Source of the DNA: Amycolatopsis pittospori
GTDB lineage: Bacteria > Actinomycetota > Actinomycetes > Mycobacteriales > Pseudonocardiaceae
Assembly (NCBI RefSeq): GCF_013870525.1
Contig: NZ_JACBXD010000034.1
Location: 1 to 64,000, forward strand
Length of the DNA stretch: 64,000 nucleotides
Direction: 5' to 3'
A program made the position numbers and the translations under genes. Shown in pieces: positions 8,003 through 17,352 of the stretch; position 1 is the first letter of the stretch, and each line of letters opens with the position of its first letter. The notes below the pieces were generated by a model that made no database searches, had not been told where the DNA came from, and worked only from the letters and a program-made list of their open reading frames with translations.

Positions 8003-9313
8003 TCATCCGACGTCGCGACGCATAGCCGCGAAGCGCGGCTGGCCTTCCTGTCCGATGTCGGGGACACGAACCACGCTCACCGCGCCGACCACGCTGAGCA
8101 CCGCGAGGCAGGTGAAGAGTGCGGGGAATCCACCGGCCGCGAGAAGGACCGGCGCCACGAAGGGCACGACAGCGACAGGCAGTGTGCTCGCGATGTTGAG
8201 CACCGCGAAGTCCTTGCCCGCCGACTCGGGGTCGGGAAGCATGCGCAGGCAGAGGGCGAAGTCGGTGGCCAGGAAGGTCCCATAGCCCAGCGACATGATC
8301 GCGGTGCCCAGAAACACCACCGGGATCCCGGGCGAGACCGCCACCAGGACCAGCCCGGCGGCGAGCACGAGACCTCCGACGAGCACGAACGGCTTCTGCC
8401 TCCGGATCTTGTCGGAGAGCCAGCCGGTCAGCCAGGCGGTGACGGCGACACAGACGATCCCGATCAGGGTCAGGAGGAAGATCATTCCCGGGACCTTGTC
8501 GGCCAGGACGGCGAAGCGCTGGGTGAACACGAAGGCCAGGTAGCTGTTGGACGCCCATGCCGCGGTGATCAGGAAGCGCACCGCCCACGCCCAGCCGAAC
8601 GCGGGATGCTTGCGCGGACTGACCCAGTACGACCGCAAGATGATCGCCGGACCGAGCCGTGGTTCGTCAGCCGGTGTCCGGTGCCGGGGATCACGCACGA
8701 GCAGGACGGCCATGACTACGCCCGCGGCGCTGAGCACACCGACCACGCCCCACTGCAGCCGAGGCAGGGCGGGCAGGGCGCTCACCACGGCGAAACCCAG
8801 GGCGGGACCGGCGAGGGCCACGAACGCCACCACTCCCGATGCCGCTCCTCTCCGCTCCGGAGCCACTTGGTCCGCGGCCAGCGCGGCGCTCGCGGCGAGC
8901 TGGAACATGACGAGTGCCGTGATCAGGGCCCAGCCCAGCGCCACCTGCCACACCTCGGTCGTCCAGCCCATGATCGTGAGCAGGATCGCCGCTCCGAGGC
9001 CACCGGTGAGAATCCAGGTGCGGCGTCTGCCGAACCGCGCGGCCGTCCGGTCGCTGACGCGCCCGCCGAGCGGATTCGCCAGCAGCCCGACGAGCCCGCC
9101 GATTCCGGTCACCAGGCTGAAGGCGGAGGTCGCCCCGGCGCCGGCGATCGCCGACAGATGGGTGACCAGCAACAGGTTCATCGGCACCGCGATAGCGATG
9201 TAGCCGGCGGCGTTCGTGCCGACCAGGGCCCCGATGAGGCGTGGCTGACCGGTCCGGGTGACGGTACCGAGAGAAGCCGCCTCGGTCTGCGGGACCACCG
9301 CCTCGGGGATCAT
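8003..9313 (-). CDS. MFS transporter
   Basis: This 436-aa major facilitator has 12 predicted hydrophobic segments and the MFS loop motif GGRVSDRTAARFGRRRTW after helix 2. The overall pattern resembles the GPH/sugar- or drug-efflux branches seen in actinobacteria. The substrate is not readable. It is the last gene of the TetR (12246), amidase, hydrolase, MFS operon and overlaps the hydrolase stop by ATGA (9310-9313). Export or uptake of the compound handled by the amidase and hydrolase is a reasonable inference. A 96-bp gap with the palindrome at 7928-7960 separates it from the next operon. Confidence 0.85.
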   Translation of the reverse strand: MIPEAVVPQTEAASLGTVTRTGQPRLIGALVGTNAAGYIAIAVPMNLLLVTHLSAIAGAGATSAFSLVTGIGGLVGLLANPLGGRVSDRTAARFGRRRTWILTGGLGAAILLTIMGWTTEVWQVALGWALITALVMFQLAASAALAADQVAPERRGAASGVVAFVALAGPALGFAVVSALPALPRLQWGVVGVLSAAGVVMAVLLVRDPRHRTPADEPRLGPAIILRSYWVSPRKHPAFGWAWAVRFLITAAWASNSYLAFVFTQRFAVLADKVPGMIFLLTLIGIVCVAVTAWLTGWLSDKIRRQKPFVLVGGLVLAAGLVLVAVSPGIPVVFLGTAIMSLGYGTFLATDFALCLRMLPDPESAGKDFAVLNIASTLPVAVVPFVAPVLLAAGGFPALFTCLAVLSVVGAVSVVRVPDIGQEGQPRFAAMRRDVG

Positions 9314-10227
9314 CTCGGCCCCGCGACGGCGTCCACGATCTCGTGGATCGCTTCGCGCACGACAACCGGATTCTCCTGCGGGATGAGATGCCCGGTCTTT
9401 TCGACGACGACCACGCGCCCGTTCGGGACGGCGGCCATGAGCTCGGTGGCCACCCGGTTGAACAGGGGGCGCGCCCGGGACATACCGCGGTCGATCCGCC
9501 CGGCCTGAAGGCAGATCGTGGGGACGTCCGGACTACCCGCGGCCTGGAGACGTCGCATCGTCGACAGCGCCGGAACGATCTGCGCCGCCTCGCGGCGCCC
9601 GGCGCGCATCGCACGGACACAGGCGTAGTCGCGGACGAGGATGTCCACATCGGACTCATCGATGACGCGGGACACGTGCGGCACGGTCAGTTTCACGACG
9701 AGCTTCCGGCCGCCCAGGCGCGCGAGCAGCGCCAGCACACCGAACGACCAGGACAGGATCCGCGCGTCGCGGTCGCTCATGATCTCGGCGACGGTCGCGT
9801 CGACGAAGACCAGTCCGGCGACCCGGTGCGGGTGACGCTCGGCGAACAGGCGGATGACCGGTCCGCCCCAGCTGTGTCCGACGAGGACGACGGGCCGGGT
9901 CTCACCGAGGACGTCGAGGAGCCCGGTGAGGTCGTCCGCAATCCGCTCGATCGTCCGGTCCCGCGGGTCCGGATCGCTCCCGCCGTAACCCGCCCGGTCG
10001 TAGGACACCGTGCGAGTGCGCGCGCCGATCTCGCGCTGGGTGTGCACCCAGGAAGCGGCGGGAGCGCTCATGCCCGCCTCGAATACGACCAGCGGCCCGT
10101 CGCCCTCGCCGGCGGTGACGACCCGCAGCCGTCGCCCGTCGGGCAGTGCGACGAACTTCTCGGTCAGTCCCTGCCCCGGATGGCGGTGCTCCGGACTTCC
10201 ACCTGTGAGGTTCGTCTGTGTGTTCAT
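9310..10227 (-). CDS. Alpha/beta hydrolase
   Basis: This is a 305-aa alpha/beta-hydrolase-fold protein. The nucleophile elbow GHSWGG is near residue 120, an SYDRAGYGGSDPD stretch precedes it, and the catalytic His is probably in EKTGHLIPQENP. The start at 10227 follows GAGAGG at a normal distance; an upstream ATG at 10248 overlaps the amidase stop and is less likely. The gene lies in the TetR-regulated operon between amidase and MFS transporter. Together the two enzymes suggest breakdown of an ester- or amide-containing small molecule, but the substrate is unknown. Confidence 0.85.
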   Translation of the reverse strand: MNTQTNLTGGSPEHRHPGQGLTEKFVALPDGRRLRVVTAGEGDGPLVVFEAGMSAPAASWVHTQREIGARTRTVSYDRAGYGGSDPDPRDRTIERIADDLTGLLDVLGETRPVVLVGHSWGGPVIRLFAERHPHRVAGLVFVDATVAEIMSDRDARILSWSFGVLALLARLGGRKLVVKLTVPHVSRVIDESDVDILVRDYACVRAMRAGRREAAQIVPALSTMRRLQAAGSPDVPTICLQAGRIDRGMSRARPLFNRVATELMAAVPNGRVVVVEKTGHLIPQENPVVVREAIHEIVDAVAGPR

Positions 10228-10240
10228 CGGGCGTGGCCTC

Positions 10241-11674
10241 TCAATCATCCCAGCAGGACGGATGGACGTCTTTCCACAGCCCCGAGCGTTCGAGCTGCGC
10301 GGCGAGGGCCAGCAACGGCGCGTCTTCCCGCCGGCGTCCGACGATCTGAACGCCGTACGGGAGTCCGTCGCGATCGAGGTGCGACGGCAGGGACACCGCG
10401 GGTCGCCCCGTCAAATTGGCCCACGGGGTGGGGGCCGACCAGTCCAGCATCGCGTCGGCGATCGCCGCCACACCACCGGTCTCGAAGTGTCCGAGCCGAA
10501 CCGGGGGGCCGTTCGTCACCGGGGTCAGCGCGACGTCGAACCCGTCGAGGGCCGCCAGGAAGGCGCTCGCATAACGCGCCAGGACCTGTTGTGCCGCGAA
10601 GAGGTCCTGGCCGGACAACGTCTGTCCTTCGGCGCACAGGTACCGGGTGTACGGCAGGAGCAGTTCCCTGCGCTCAGGCGGGACAAGCGATCGCACCGCC
10701 GCCTCGACGGAGGAGGCGAACAGCGTGCGCAGTGCCAGGCGCACCGGATCGTCGCAGCCGGCCGGGATCTTCACCTCTCGCACTTCATGCCCCAGTTCCC
10801 GGAGCAGGCTCGCCGCTCGCTCCACCGCACGCACGACCTCCGGATTCGCGGGAACGCCGTCCAGCCCAGGATCCGTCCACACGGCGATGCGAAGCGGCCT
10901 TACCGTTGGCCACTTGACGACGTCGACGAAGCCTTCTTCGGCTCGCCAGCCGTCCGGATCGCCACTCCAGGGCCGCGCCATCACGTCCAGCAGCAGCGCG
11001 GCGTCCTCCACCGTCCTGGCGATGGGACCTTCGACGGTGGTGGCGGTGAGCGAGGTCGGCGGTACCGAGGAACTGACCAGCCCTCGGCTGGGCTTCACGC
11101 CGACGAGGTGACAGGCCGCCGCGGGCGTTCGTGTCGATCCGGCCCCGTCGCCCGCCTGTGCCAGTGGCAACAGCCCGGCGGCGACGGCGGCGGCGGCGCC
11201 ACCGCTGGAACCGCTCGCATAGCGCGTCGTGTCGTACGGGGTGACGGTCGGCCGCTCCGTCACGTCGTTGTCGGTGTAGCAGGTGGCTCCGAACTCCGCG
11301 GTGTTGGTCTTGCCGACGAGCACCGCGCCGGCTTGCCGGATCAGTCCCACCGTCCAGGTGTCGGCAGCGGGGGTGAAGCCCGCCAGAGCGGCGGAGCCGA
11401 AGGTCGTCCGCACTCCCGCTGTCGGATACAAATCCTTGATACCCAGAGGAAGTCCCAGCAGAGGTGCCCATTCTCCACGGGCGATGCGCTCGTCCGCGCG
11501 GACGGCCTCCTCGAAGGCGAGGTCCGGTACGACGGTGGCGAAGGCACCGAGTCCGCCATCGAACTTCTCGATACGTTCCAGGTAATGCGCCGTCAGTTCA
11601 CGGGAACTCAGGTCGCCCTTGCGCAGGGCACTCAGTTGTTCCGCGGCGGAAAGCTCGTGCGGTTCGGCGCTCAC
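10241..11674 (-). CDS. Amidase (amidase signature family)
   Basis: This 477-aa enzyme of the amidase signature superfamily hydrolyses carboxamides. The catalytic Lys is in LGLPLGIKDL (about residue 79). The Gly/Ser-rich signature is ASGSSGGAAAAVAAG, with the cis-Ser, and the nucleophile Ser is in DGAGSTRTPA. The last motif is normally GGSIRIPA, so Thr-Arg-Thr is a slightly divergent form. It starts with ATGA overlap on the TetR gene (11671-11674) and is followed by the hydrolase after a short gap. Expression is therefore likely controlled through the operator at 12255-12281. Confidence 0.88.
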   Translation of the reverse strand: MSAEPHELSAAEQLSALRKGDLSSRELTAHYLERIEKFDGGLGAFATVVPDLAFEEAVRADERIARGEWAPLLGLPLGIKDLYPTAGVRTTFGSAALAGFTPAADTWTVGLIRQAGAVLVGKTNTAEFGATCYTDNDVTERPTVTPYDTTRYASGSSGGAAAAVAAGLLPLAQAGDGAGSTRTPAAACHLVGVKPSRGLVSSSVPPTSLTATTVEGPIARTVEDAALLLDVMARPWSGDPDGWRAEEGFVDVVKWPTVRPLRIAVWTDPGLDGVPANPEVVRAVERAASLLRELGHEVREVKIPAGCDDPVRLALRTLFASSVEAAVRSLVPPERRELLLPYTRYLCAEGQTLSGQDLFAAQQVLARYASAFLAALDGFDVALTPVTNGPPVRLGHFETGGVAAIADAMLDWSAPTPWANLTGRPAVSLPSHLDRDGLPYGVQIVGRRREDAPLLALAAQLERSGLWKDVHPSCWDD

Positions 11675-12246
11675 GGAGCCACCGTGGTCCCGGTCAGCAC
11701 GTCGTGGGCCAAGGCGGCGACGGCGTCGAGATAGTCCGGGGTCAGCGGCCGGCGGCCCAGCATCCGGCGGTGCATCAGCGGGCCCTCGATCAGATCACCC
11801 ACCAAGGACAGGTCGGGAAGCTCACCGATCTCACCTCGCCGTGCCGCCCGGGTGACCACCTGCCGCAGCGGCTCACCTCTGCTCTCGGCCATTCTCCGGA
11901 AGGCGAGCTCGGCGTCGGGCTCGTGGTGCAGATCGGCGACGAGCCCCATGAGCCCGTCGATCCACGACGAGGACCAGGACGCCGCGAAGTCCTGGACGAT
12001 CGCCCTGAGGTCCGTACGGAGTGCCCCCGTGTCGGGGTCCGAGACCGGGGGCAGGTGCTCGGCGAGCACATCGACGACGAGCTGCGCCTTGCTCGACCAC
12101 CGCCGGTAGACGTCGGTGCGATGCGCGTGGGCCTGCGCCGCGACCTCGGACAGCTTCAGCGCGTCGTAACCCCGGCTTTGCAGCAGTGACCACGCCGCGG
12201 CCGAGAGCCGCTTCTCGAGATCGGGATCTCGGCGACGACCAGGCAT
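11671..12246 (-). CDS. TetR/AcrR family regulator
   Basis: This is a 191-aa TetR repressor. The N-terminal helix-turn-helix is LSEVAAQAHAHRTDVYRRW (about residues 32-50); the C-terminal domain is of the TetR_C type with a DLIEGPLMHRRML stretch. It is the first gene of the amidase/hydrolase/MFS operon, with ATGA coupling to the amidase. A 27-bp palindrome sits 8 bp upstream of its start, the classical position for autorepression. The inducer is probably the substrate of the operon. Confidence 0.88.
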   Translation of the reverse strand: MPGRRRDPDLEKRLSAAAWSLLQSRGYDALKLSEVAAQAHAHRTDVYRRWSSKAQLVVDVLAEHLPPVSDPDTGALRTDLRAIVQDFAASWSSSWIDGLMGLVADLHHEPDAELAFRRMAESRGEPLRQVVTRAARRGEIGELPDLSLVGDLIEGPLMHRRMLGRRPLTPDYLDAVAALAHDVLTGTTVAP

Positions 12247-12254
12247 ACCGACTC

Positions 12255-12281
12255 CATTTCGCTACATGTTGTAGTGAAATG
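12255..12281. promoter_or_regulatory. TetR operator for amidase operon
   Basis: This is a palindrome with arms CATTTCGCTACA and TGTAGTGAAATG around a 3-bp centre, with one mismatch. It begins 9 bp upstream of the TetR start codon and probably overlaps the operon promoter. It may also affect the divergent Tat protein gene at 12457, about 175 bp away. Confidence 0.8.
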
Positions 12282-12456
12282 ACGATAGGTCTCCCCGGCT
12301 GCGCGCGCAAGAGCCGTGTCAGCGGAAAGTGCGAGCATCGAGGAGCACGAGTTCGAACCGTTCGCCGAGAGCGGCCACGCGGCCGATTTGTACGGATCTT
12401 GTACGAGCTTGAAGAATTTTCGGATGGACCACGCAACTCGACGAAGGCGAGCGCTC

Positions 12457-13461
12457 ATGTCCGAGCAGGTGCCCCCGGATCTCCTCCGGTCCACGTTCTC
12501 CCGACGTTCGCTGCTGCGCACCGGCGGCGGCCTCGCCGCGGCGACGGCGCTGCTCGGCGCGGGCGCGATGGTCGCCGGCCCGGCTTCGGCCGCGATCACC
12601 GCGCTGCCGGTGTCCAAGCGCTTCGACCTCACCGAGCCGTCCTACGACGAGTTCCGCGGCAAGCTCCTCCACGAGTCACACCACGTGATGCAGGGCTTCG
12701 CCTTCGACAACCAGAACGTGCGCATCTTCATCGTGAACGCCCGCAACGGCGGGACCGGGGACGACCTGTGCGTCACCCAGGTCAACTTCTCCGGGGAGAT
12801 CCAGGGCTCGATGCATCTCGGCAACGCCGGGCACGGGGTGTCGATCGGCGTCGAGCCGGTGGGCACCGACTCCTACATCTGGATGGAATGCGACTCGGAC
12901 GGTCCCACCGGCGACGGTCGCGGGACGGCGCTGGCCAGGTTCAAGTTCGTCAACGGAGGCACGCCGTCGGTGAAGAAGTTCCTCACCGGCAGCGACACGA
13001 TCACCTGTGCCACCGATCCGATCAACAAGCGGATCGCGGTACGCCGCAAGGAAGGCGGCAAGATGCACATCAGCGTCTACCCGCTCGCGTCGGCCGCCGC
13101 CGGCGACTTCGGTTCACCTCTGGCGCATTTCGCGCAGCCCGCGCTGGCCGACCATTCGGTGACGTTCCAGGGGTACACCATCTACGGCCAATATCTGTAC
13201 ACATTGGACGGTGAGGGCCACGAGAACCCCGCCGACATCAACTCCTACGTCACGTGCATCGACATGAACACCGGCAAGGTGAAGAGCCGCGCGCTGACCA
13301 AGGCCGGGAAGTCGCTGGTGTACCGCGAGCCGGAGGGTCTGGGGATCTACCGGAGCCTGGCCGGGGAGACCCGGCTGTACATGGGATTCGGGTCGCGCAG
13401 CAGCATGACCAACGCCAACCGTTACGCGAACCTGTTCTACAAGAACGTCCTCGTCGACTGA
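12457..13461 (+). CDS. Tat-exported TagC-like beta-propeller protein
   Basis: This 334-aa protein has a twin-arginine signal (SRRSLLRTGGG, then a hydrophobic stretch ending GPASA). The mature part starts at about residue 47 with KRFDLTEPSYDEFRGKLLH, a signature of actinobacterial proteins labelled 'teichoic acid biosynthesis protein C' or P68-RBP/TagC-like beta-propellers. Repeated blades such as GHGVSIGVEP and GTALARFKF support this. It has no recognisable glycosyltransferase site, so a carbohydrate-binding or lyase-like surface role is more likely than synthesis. The start at 12457 gives the Tat motif near the N-terminus. It is a single gene, divergent from the TetR operon. Confidence 0.82.
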   Translation: MSEQVPPDLLRSTFSRRSLLRTGGGLAAATALLGAGAMVAGPASAAITALPVSKRFDLTEPSYDEFRGKLLHESHHVMQGFAFDNQNVRIFIVNARNGGTGDDLCVTQVNFSGEIQGSMHLGNAGHGVSIGVEPVGTDSYIWMECDSDGPTGDGRGTALARFKFVNGGTPSVKKFLTGSDTITCATDPINKRIAVRRKEGGKMHISVYPLASAAAGDFGSPLAHFAQPALADHSVTFQGYTIYGQYLYTLDGEGHENPADINSYVTCIDMNTGKVKSRALTKAGKSLVYREPEGLGIYRSLAGETRLYMGFGSRSSMTNANRYANLFYKNVLVD

Positions 13462-13503
13462 AGTCGCGTAAAGCCGCGCAGGTCCGGGCGGGCGATGGCC
13501 GAA

Positions 13504-14025
13504 TCACGTCACCAGGTGGTCACCGGCGATGTCGTCCGCGTCCGGGCTGTAGTAGTCCATGATTCCCGACGCCCACACCGGTACCCTGACGCGGTCTTCG
13601 GCAGAGGGCACGAACGCGTCGAAGAGCGCGTGGATGTTCGGGCGCTCGAACCCGATCGCCGTCATCAGGGCGACGAATTCGGCCCTTTCGATCAGGCCGT
13701 CGCCGTCCGGGTCGCCCAGCGCGGCCAGCGCTCTGGCGAACTCGGCGATCGTCTCGTGGAACTTGTCGGGCGACAGGACGCAGGCCACGAACTCGTCGAG
13801 GCTCACCCGGCCGTCGCTGTCGGCGTCCAGTTCCCGTTCCAGGGTCGTCCAGTACCGCTGAAAGGCCGCTTTCATCGCCTGCTTCGCGGCGTCGCCGGAA
13901 CCTTCGGCCGCGCTCACCACGCGGCCCGCCATCGTCGAGAAGTCACCCTCTTCGAGGTAGCCGTTCTCGTCGGCGTCGAACAACGTGAAGATGAGCTTCA
14001 CCCGGTCGTCCGCGGTCACCGTCAT
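13504..14025 (-). CDS. EF-hand calcium-binding protein (calerythrin-like)
   Basis: This 173-aa protein has three canonical EF-hand loops: DADENGYLEEGD near residue 19, DADSDGRVSLDE near 68 and DPDGDGLIERAE near 103. A fourth, degenerate loop follows near 137. The arrangement matches calerythrin/sarcoplasmic calcium-binding proteins found in actinobacteria, which buffer or sense cytosolic calcium. No signal peptide is present. The start at 14025 follows AAGGGCG. The longer open frame upstream has a noncoding composition. The gene converges on the TagC-like gene with a 42-bp gap. Confidence 0.88.
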   Translation of the reverse strand: MTVTADDRVKLIFTLFDADENGYLEEGDFSTMAGRVVSAAEGSGDAAKQAMKAAFQRYWTTLERELDADSDGRVSLDEFVACVLSPDKFHETIAEFARALAALGDPDGDGLIERAEFVALMTAIGFERPNIHALFDAFVPSAEDRVRVPVWASGIMDYYSPDADDIAGDHLVT

Positions 14026-14430
14026 CGATTCAGCGCCCTTCCTCGGTTCCGACTCCGAGGATTGTCCACTCGATGGCGTGACACCGGAATCCGGTTCACT
14101 CCCCCGCGTGAAATCCACCGCTGGAGACTTTTTTCCCTTGGCAGACGAAGAAAACCACCGACAGGGGGACCCGGCCGCGCATCGGCACGGACGCTCGCGC
14201 GACCCACTGCTGCGAACAGGTGGCGGCACGACACGCTCGGAGCAGGGTAACTCCCCTTGTGTGACTCAGAGGAAGACCTCTCGTTCTCCCTGCGATCATC
14301 CGCGCGATCCCACCCGTCCCGGTGCCGGTGCCACGCTGTTCGCCGGGCGGATCACCGGAACGAGTGATCGTCCACAGTGGAGCGGACCACGTCGGGCACC
14401 TAGGTTTGAGCCTGACGCGAGGGAGGTTCG
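14026..14430. other. Divergent promoter region, no gene seen
   Basis: This 405-bp region lies between the EF-hand gene (minus) and the MFS exporter (plus). Open frames on either strand lack ribosome sites. It should contain both promoters; GGGAGG at about 14421 serves the exporter. No clear repeat or operator was found. Confidence 0.55.
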
Positions 14431-16473
14431 ATGGCCACGATCGTGGACGCCGTCCGGCCGGGCGGCGCCCCGCCCGAGTTGAGCCGCAAGCAGGTGAACG
14501 CGATCTTCGCGGCGGTCCTGCTCGGGATGCTGCTCGCCGCGCTGGACCAGACGATCGTGGGTACCGCGTTGCCGACCATCGTCGGCGATCTCGGTGGCGC
14601 CGGCCATCTGTCGTGGGTGATCACCTCCTACCTGCTCGCCGAGACGATCATGACCGCCGTCGTGGGGAAGCTCGGTGACCTGTTCGGCCGGAAGCTGATG
14701 TTCCAGCTGTCGGTGATCGTGTTCACCGCAGGCTCGTTCTTCTGCGGTTTCGCGGACGACATGATCTGGCTCATCGTCGCGCGGGCCGTCCAGGGCCTGG
14801 GCGCGGGCGGTCTGATGGTCACGGCGACGGCGCTGGTGGCCGACGTGGTCCCACTGCGTGATCGCGGCAAGTACCAAGGTGTGCTCGGTTCGGTCTTCGG
14901 TGTCGTCACGGTGCTCGGCCCGATGCTGGGCGGGCTGTTCGTGGACCACCTGTCGTGGCGATGGGCGTTCTACGTCAACATCCCGGTGGCGGTACTCGTG
15001 CTGATCGTGACGGCGAGCGTGATGCCGTCGGTCAAGGCGGTCGCCAAACCGGTGATCGACTACCTCGGCATCGCGCTGATCGGACTCGCCGCGACCGGTC
15101 TCACCCTCGTCACCAGCTGGGGAGGCACGCAGTACGCCTGGGACTCGCCGACGATCATCGGGATGTCGATCGGCTCGGTGATCCTGCTGGTGCTGTTCGT
15201 CTTCGCGGAGAAACGCGCGAAGGAACCGACCCTGCCGATGCGGCTGTTCCGGAATCCGGTGTTCACGGTGTCGGCCGTCCTGAGCTTCGTCGTCGGGTTC
15301 GCGATGCTCGGCGCGCTGTCGTACCTGCCGACCTACCTGCAGTACGTGCACGGCATCTCGGCGACCGATTCGGGCGTCCGGATGCTGCCGATGGTGATCG
15401 CGCTGCTGGTGGCGGGCGTCATCGCGGGCAATCTGGTCGGCAAGACGGGGCGGTACAAGATCTTCCCGATCCTCGGCGGGGTCGGGCTGACGCTCGGCCT
15501 GTACCTGCTTTCCCGGCTGACGCCGACCAGCGGGTTCTGGGAGATGTCTCTCTACTTCGCGGTGCTCGGCGCGGGGATCGGGCTGAGCATGCAGGTGCTC
15601 GTCATCGTCGTGCAGAACACCGCCGACTACCGAGACCTGGGGGTGGCGACGTCCGGGGTGACGTTCCTCCGGTCCCTGGGCTCTTCGTTCGGCGCGGCGA
15701 TCTTCGGCACCATCTACGCCAACCAGCTGGCGCCGAACATGGCGAAGGCGACCGCGGAACACCCGCTGCCACCGGGCCTCGACCCGCGGATCGTGCAGGT
15801 CCCCAGCGGTCTGCACCAACTGCCCGATTCGGCGTCGCTCCCCTACGTCCAGGCTTACTCCGATTCCCTGCACTCGGTGTTCCTCTACGCCGCGCCGGTC
15901 GGTCTCGTGGCGCTGGTGCTGGCGTTCTTCCTCAAGGAGGTTCCGCTGCGGGACACCGCGCGGGCCGGTGCACAGGACATCGGCGACGGCTTCGCGATGC
16001 CGGATCCGAGCGACCGCGACCAGGACCTCGAACGTGCGGTCGGCAGGCTGCTGGCCCGCGAAGGGCGGGCAGCGACGGCCAGGATCACGGCCCGCTCCGG
16101 CTGCGAACTGGACCGCGGCGGACTGTGGTGCGTGGGACAGGTGCGGCTGCGGGAACGGCGGGACAAGCCCACGTCGCTGACGGCGATCAGTGAGCGTCAC
16201 GGCGTCCCGCCCGAGGTCTTCGAACCGGCCTTCGCGAGGCTGGAACTGACCGGGCACCTGACCTATCAGCGCGGTGGCTGGGCCACGACCGAGGCGGGCC
16301 GCGCCGAACTCGCCAAACTCCTCCAAGCCTGGAAAGACTGGCTCGCCGAACGACTCCAAGACTGGGGCACGGAAGGATACGAAGACCTGTACGCGGCGCT
16401 GGAGCGGGTCGCGAACCGCATCCTCGACCAGGCGGCCGACGATGCCCCTCGCGGAAAGCACGCCGCCGTCTAG
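14431..16473 (+). CDS. DHA2-type MFS exporter with C-terminal winged helix
   Basis: This 680-aa protein is a 14-helix drug:H+ antiporter of the EmrB/QacA family. Family motifs are LDQTIVGTALPTIVGDL in helix 1, GKLGDLFGRK in the first loop, and the antiporter motif GSVFGVVTVLGPMLGG in helix 5. The transporter ends near residue 505. About 170 cytosolic residues follow, including a MarR-like winged-helix region (LTAISERHGVPPEVFEPAFARLELTG in pieces, then a wing and an acidic helix). Similar extended MFS proteins exist in actinobacteria; the tail may regulate transport. The substrate is unknown. A ribosome site GGGAGG precedes the ATG. Confidence 0.87.
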   Translation: MATIVDAVRPGGAPPELSRKQVNAIFAAVLLGMLLAALDQTIVGTALPTIVGDLGGAGHLSWVITSYLLAETIMTAVVGKLGDLFGRKLMFQLSVIVFTAGSFFCGFADDMIWLIVARAVQGLGAGGLMVTATALVADVVPLRDRGKYQGVLGSVFGVVTVLGPMLGGLFVDHLSWRWAFYVNIPVAVLVLIVTASVMPSVKAVAKPVIDYLGIALIGLAATGLTLVTSWGGTQYAWDSPTIIGMSIGSVILLVLFVFAEKRAKEPTLPMRLFRNPVFTVSAVLSFVVGFAMLGALSYLPTYLQYVHGISATDSGVRMLPMVIALLVAGVIAGNLVGKTGRYKIFPILGGVGLTLGLYLLSRLTPTSGFWEMSLYFAVLGAGIGLSMQVLVIVVQNTADYRDLGVATSGVTFLRSLGSSFGAAIFGTIYANQLAPNMAKATAEHPLPPGLDPRIVQVPSGLHQLPDSASLPYVQAYSDSLHSVFLYAAPVGLVALVLAFFLKEVPLRDTARAGAQDIGDGFAMPDPSDRDQDLERAVGRLLAREGRAATARITARSGCELDRGGLWCVGQVRLRERRDKPTSLTAISERHGVPPEVFEPAFARLELTGHLTYQRGGWATTEAGRAELAKLLQAWKDWLAERLQDWGTEGYEDLYAALERVANRILDQAADDAPRGKHAAV

Positions 16474-16500
16474 AGCGCGTCCGACGAGGGACACCGCAGC

Positions 16501-16539
16501 GGTGGGCACTTTCCCGTGTAGACAAGGAAAGTGCCCACC
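16501..16539. terminator. Hairpin terminator between convergent genes
   Basis: Positions 16501-16514 and 16526-16539 (GGTGGGCACTTTCC and its complement) pair perfectly over 14 bp around an 11-nt loop. The stem lies between the stop of the MFS exporter and the stop of the C39-like gene, so it can terminate both. Confidence 0.75.
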
Positions 16540-16583
16540 ACTCAACAGAAGTCCGTCAAGGACGGTGCCGTGTCGGGAACACG

Positions 16584-17201
16584 TCAGGCCGAGTAGCCCT
16601 TCGGCGGGATCAGGCTGGCGAGCTGATCGAAGGTGAGCCAGTAGATCTGGTTACCCCCGAAGTTCGCCGGGTCGGCGATCTTCACCGTCATGTTGTCGCT
16701 GTTGTAGCCGACGATGGTGAAGTAGTGGTAGATCGTCTCGTTCGGGTAGCCCGGCGGGTGGTTCTCAGGCGGGGCGACGATGTTCGCGACGATCGCGTAG
16801 CCCTTGTCGATGTCTCCCACGATGTCGTTCCACAGCAGGTCTCGCTGCGCCTGGGTCGGTGGATCGTTGGGGATCTCCTTTGTCTGGTACCAGCCGACCC
16901 GGGCACTCAGCACCCCGGTGACCTGGCCGATGTGATCGGTGCCGTTGGTGGTGGTCCCCAGTTCGTTCGCGAGCTGCTGCTGGTTCGGCAGGTCGCCGGT
17001 CCTCGCCGACAGGGCGATCCGGGTCGCGGCCGGGCCGCACCAGTAGCCGGTCTCCTGAATCTGGTACTGGATGTTGAGCTCGGCCACCGCCTGGGCGCCC
17101 CGCTCAGGGGCGACGTACTTCGTTTCCATCGCCGCCGCCGGAGCGGCGATCAGTGCGGTCGTGGCCAGTGCGGCCAGGACAGCGACATTCAGACGACGCA
17201 T
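16584..17201 (-). CDS. Secreted C39-like cysteine peptidase domain protein
   Basis: This 205-aa protein has a Sec signal peptide (residues 1-24, cleavage after AAPAAA). The mature domain is papain-like, peptidase C39-like type: Cys in TGYWCGPAATRIALS (about residue 55), His in YHYFTIVGYN (about 164), Asp in KIADPANF (about 177). It has no ABC transporter domain, so it is not a leader-peptidase exporter; related secreted proteins are thought to cleave or bind peptides outside the cell. The start at 17201 has GGAAGG upstream; the extra 25 codons of the open frame would precede the signal peptide and are unlikely to be translated. Confidence 0.82.
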   Translation of the reverse strand: MRRLNVAVLAALATTALIAAPAAAMETKYVAPERGAQAVAELNIQYQIQETGYWCGPAATRIALSARTGDLPNQQQLANELGTTTNGTDHIGQVTGVLSARVGWYQTKEIPNDPPTQAQRDLLWNDIVGDIDKGYAIVANIVAPPENHPPGYPNETIYHYFTIVGYNSDNMTVKIADPANFGGNQIYWLTFDQLASLIPPKGYSA

Positions 17202-17352
17202 AGATATTCCTTCCCCAGTCATGCCATGCGTTGGTGAATACCAAACATAGAGATCATGACTCAAACAAGCAACCACGACTCCGCGCCGAGCCGGCGCTGG
17301 TCCCTCGGACTCCGGTTAGCGGTGCACCAGGCGTCGGAGTCCGCGTAGCGTC

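Noticed and set aside
8003..9313. MFS gene as part of the TetR/ppdK operon
   Set aside because: It overlaps the upstream hydrolase gene and is separated from the TetR gene by a 96-bp gap with an operator.
14296..16545. 749-codon minus-strand frame opposite the MFS exporter
   Set aside because: Arg/His/Asp/Gln-rich mirror of the exporter; no ribosome site or recognisable domain.
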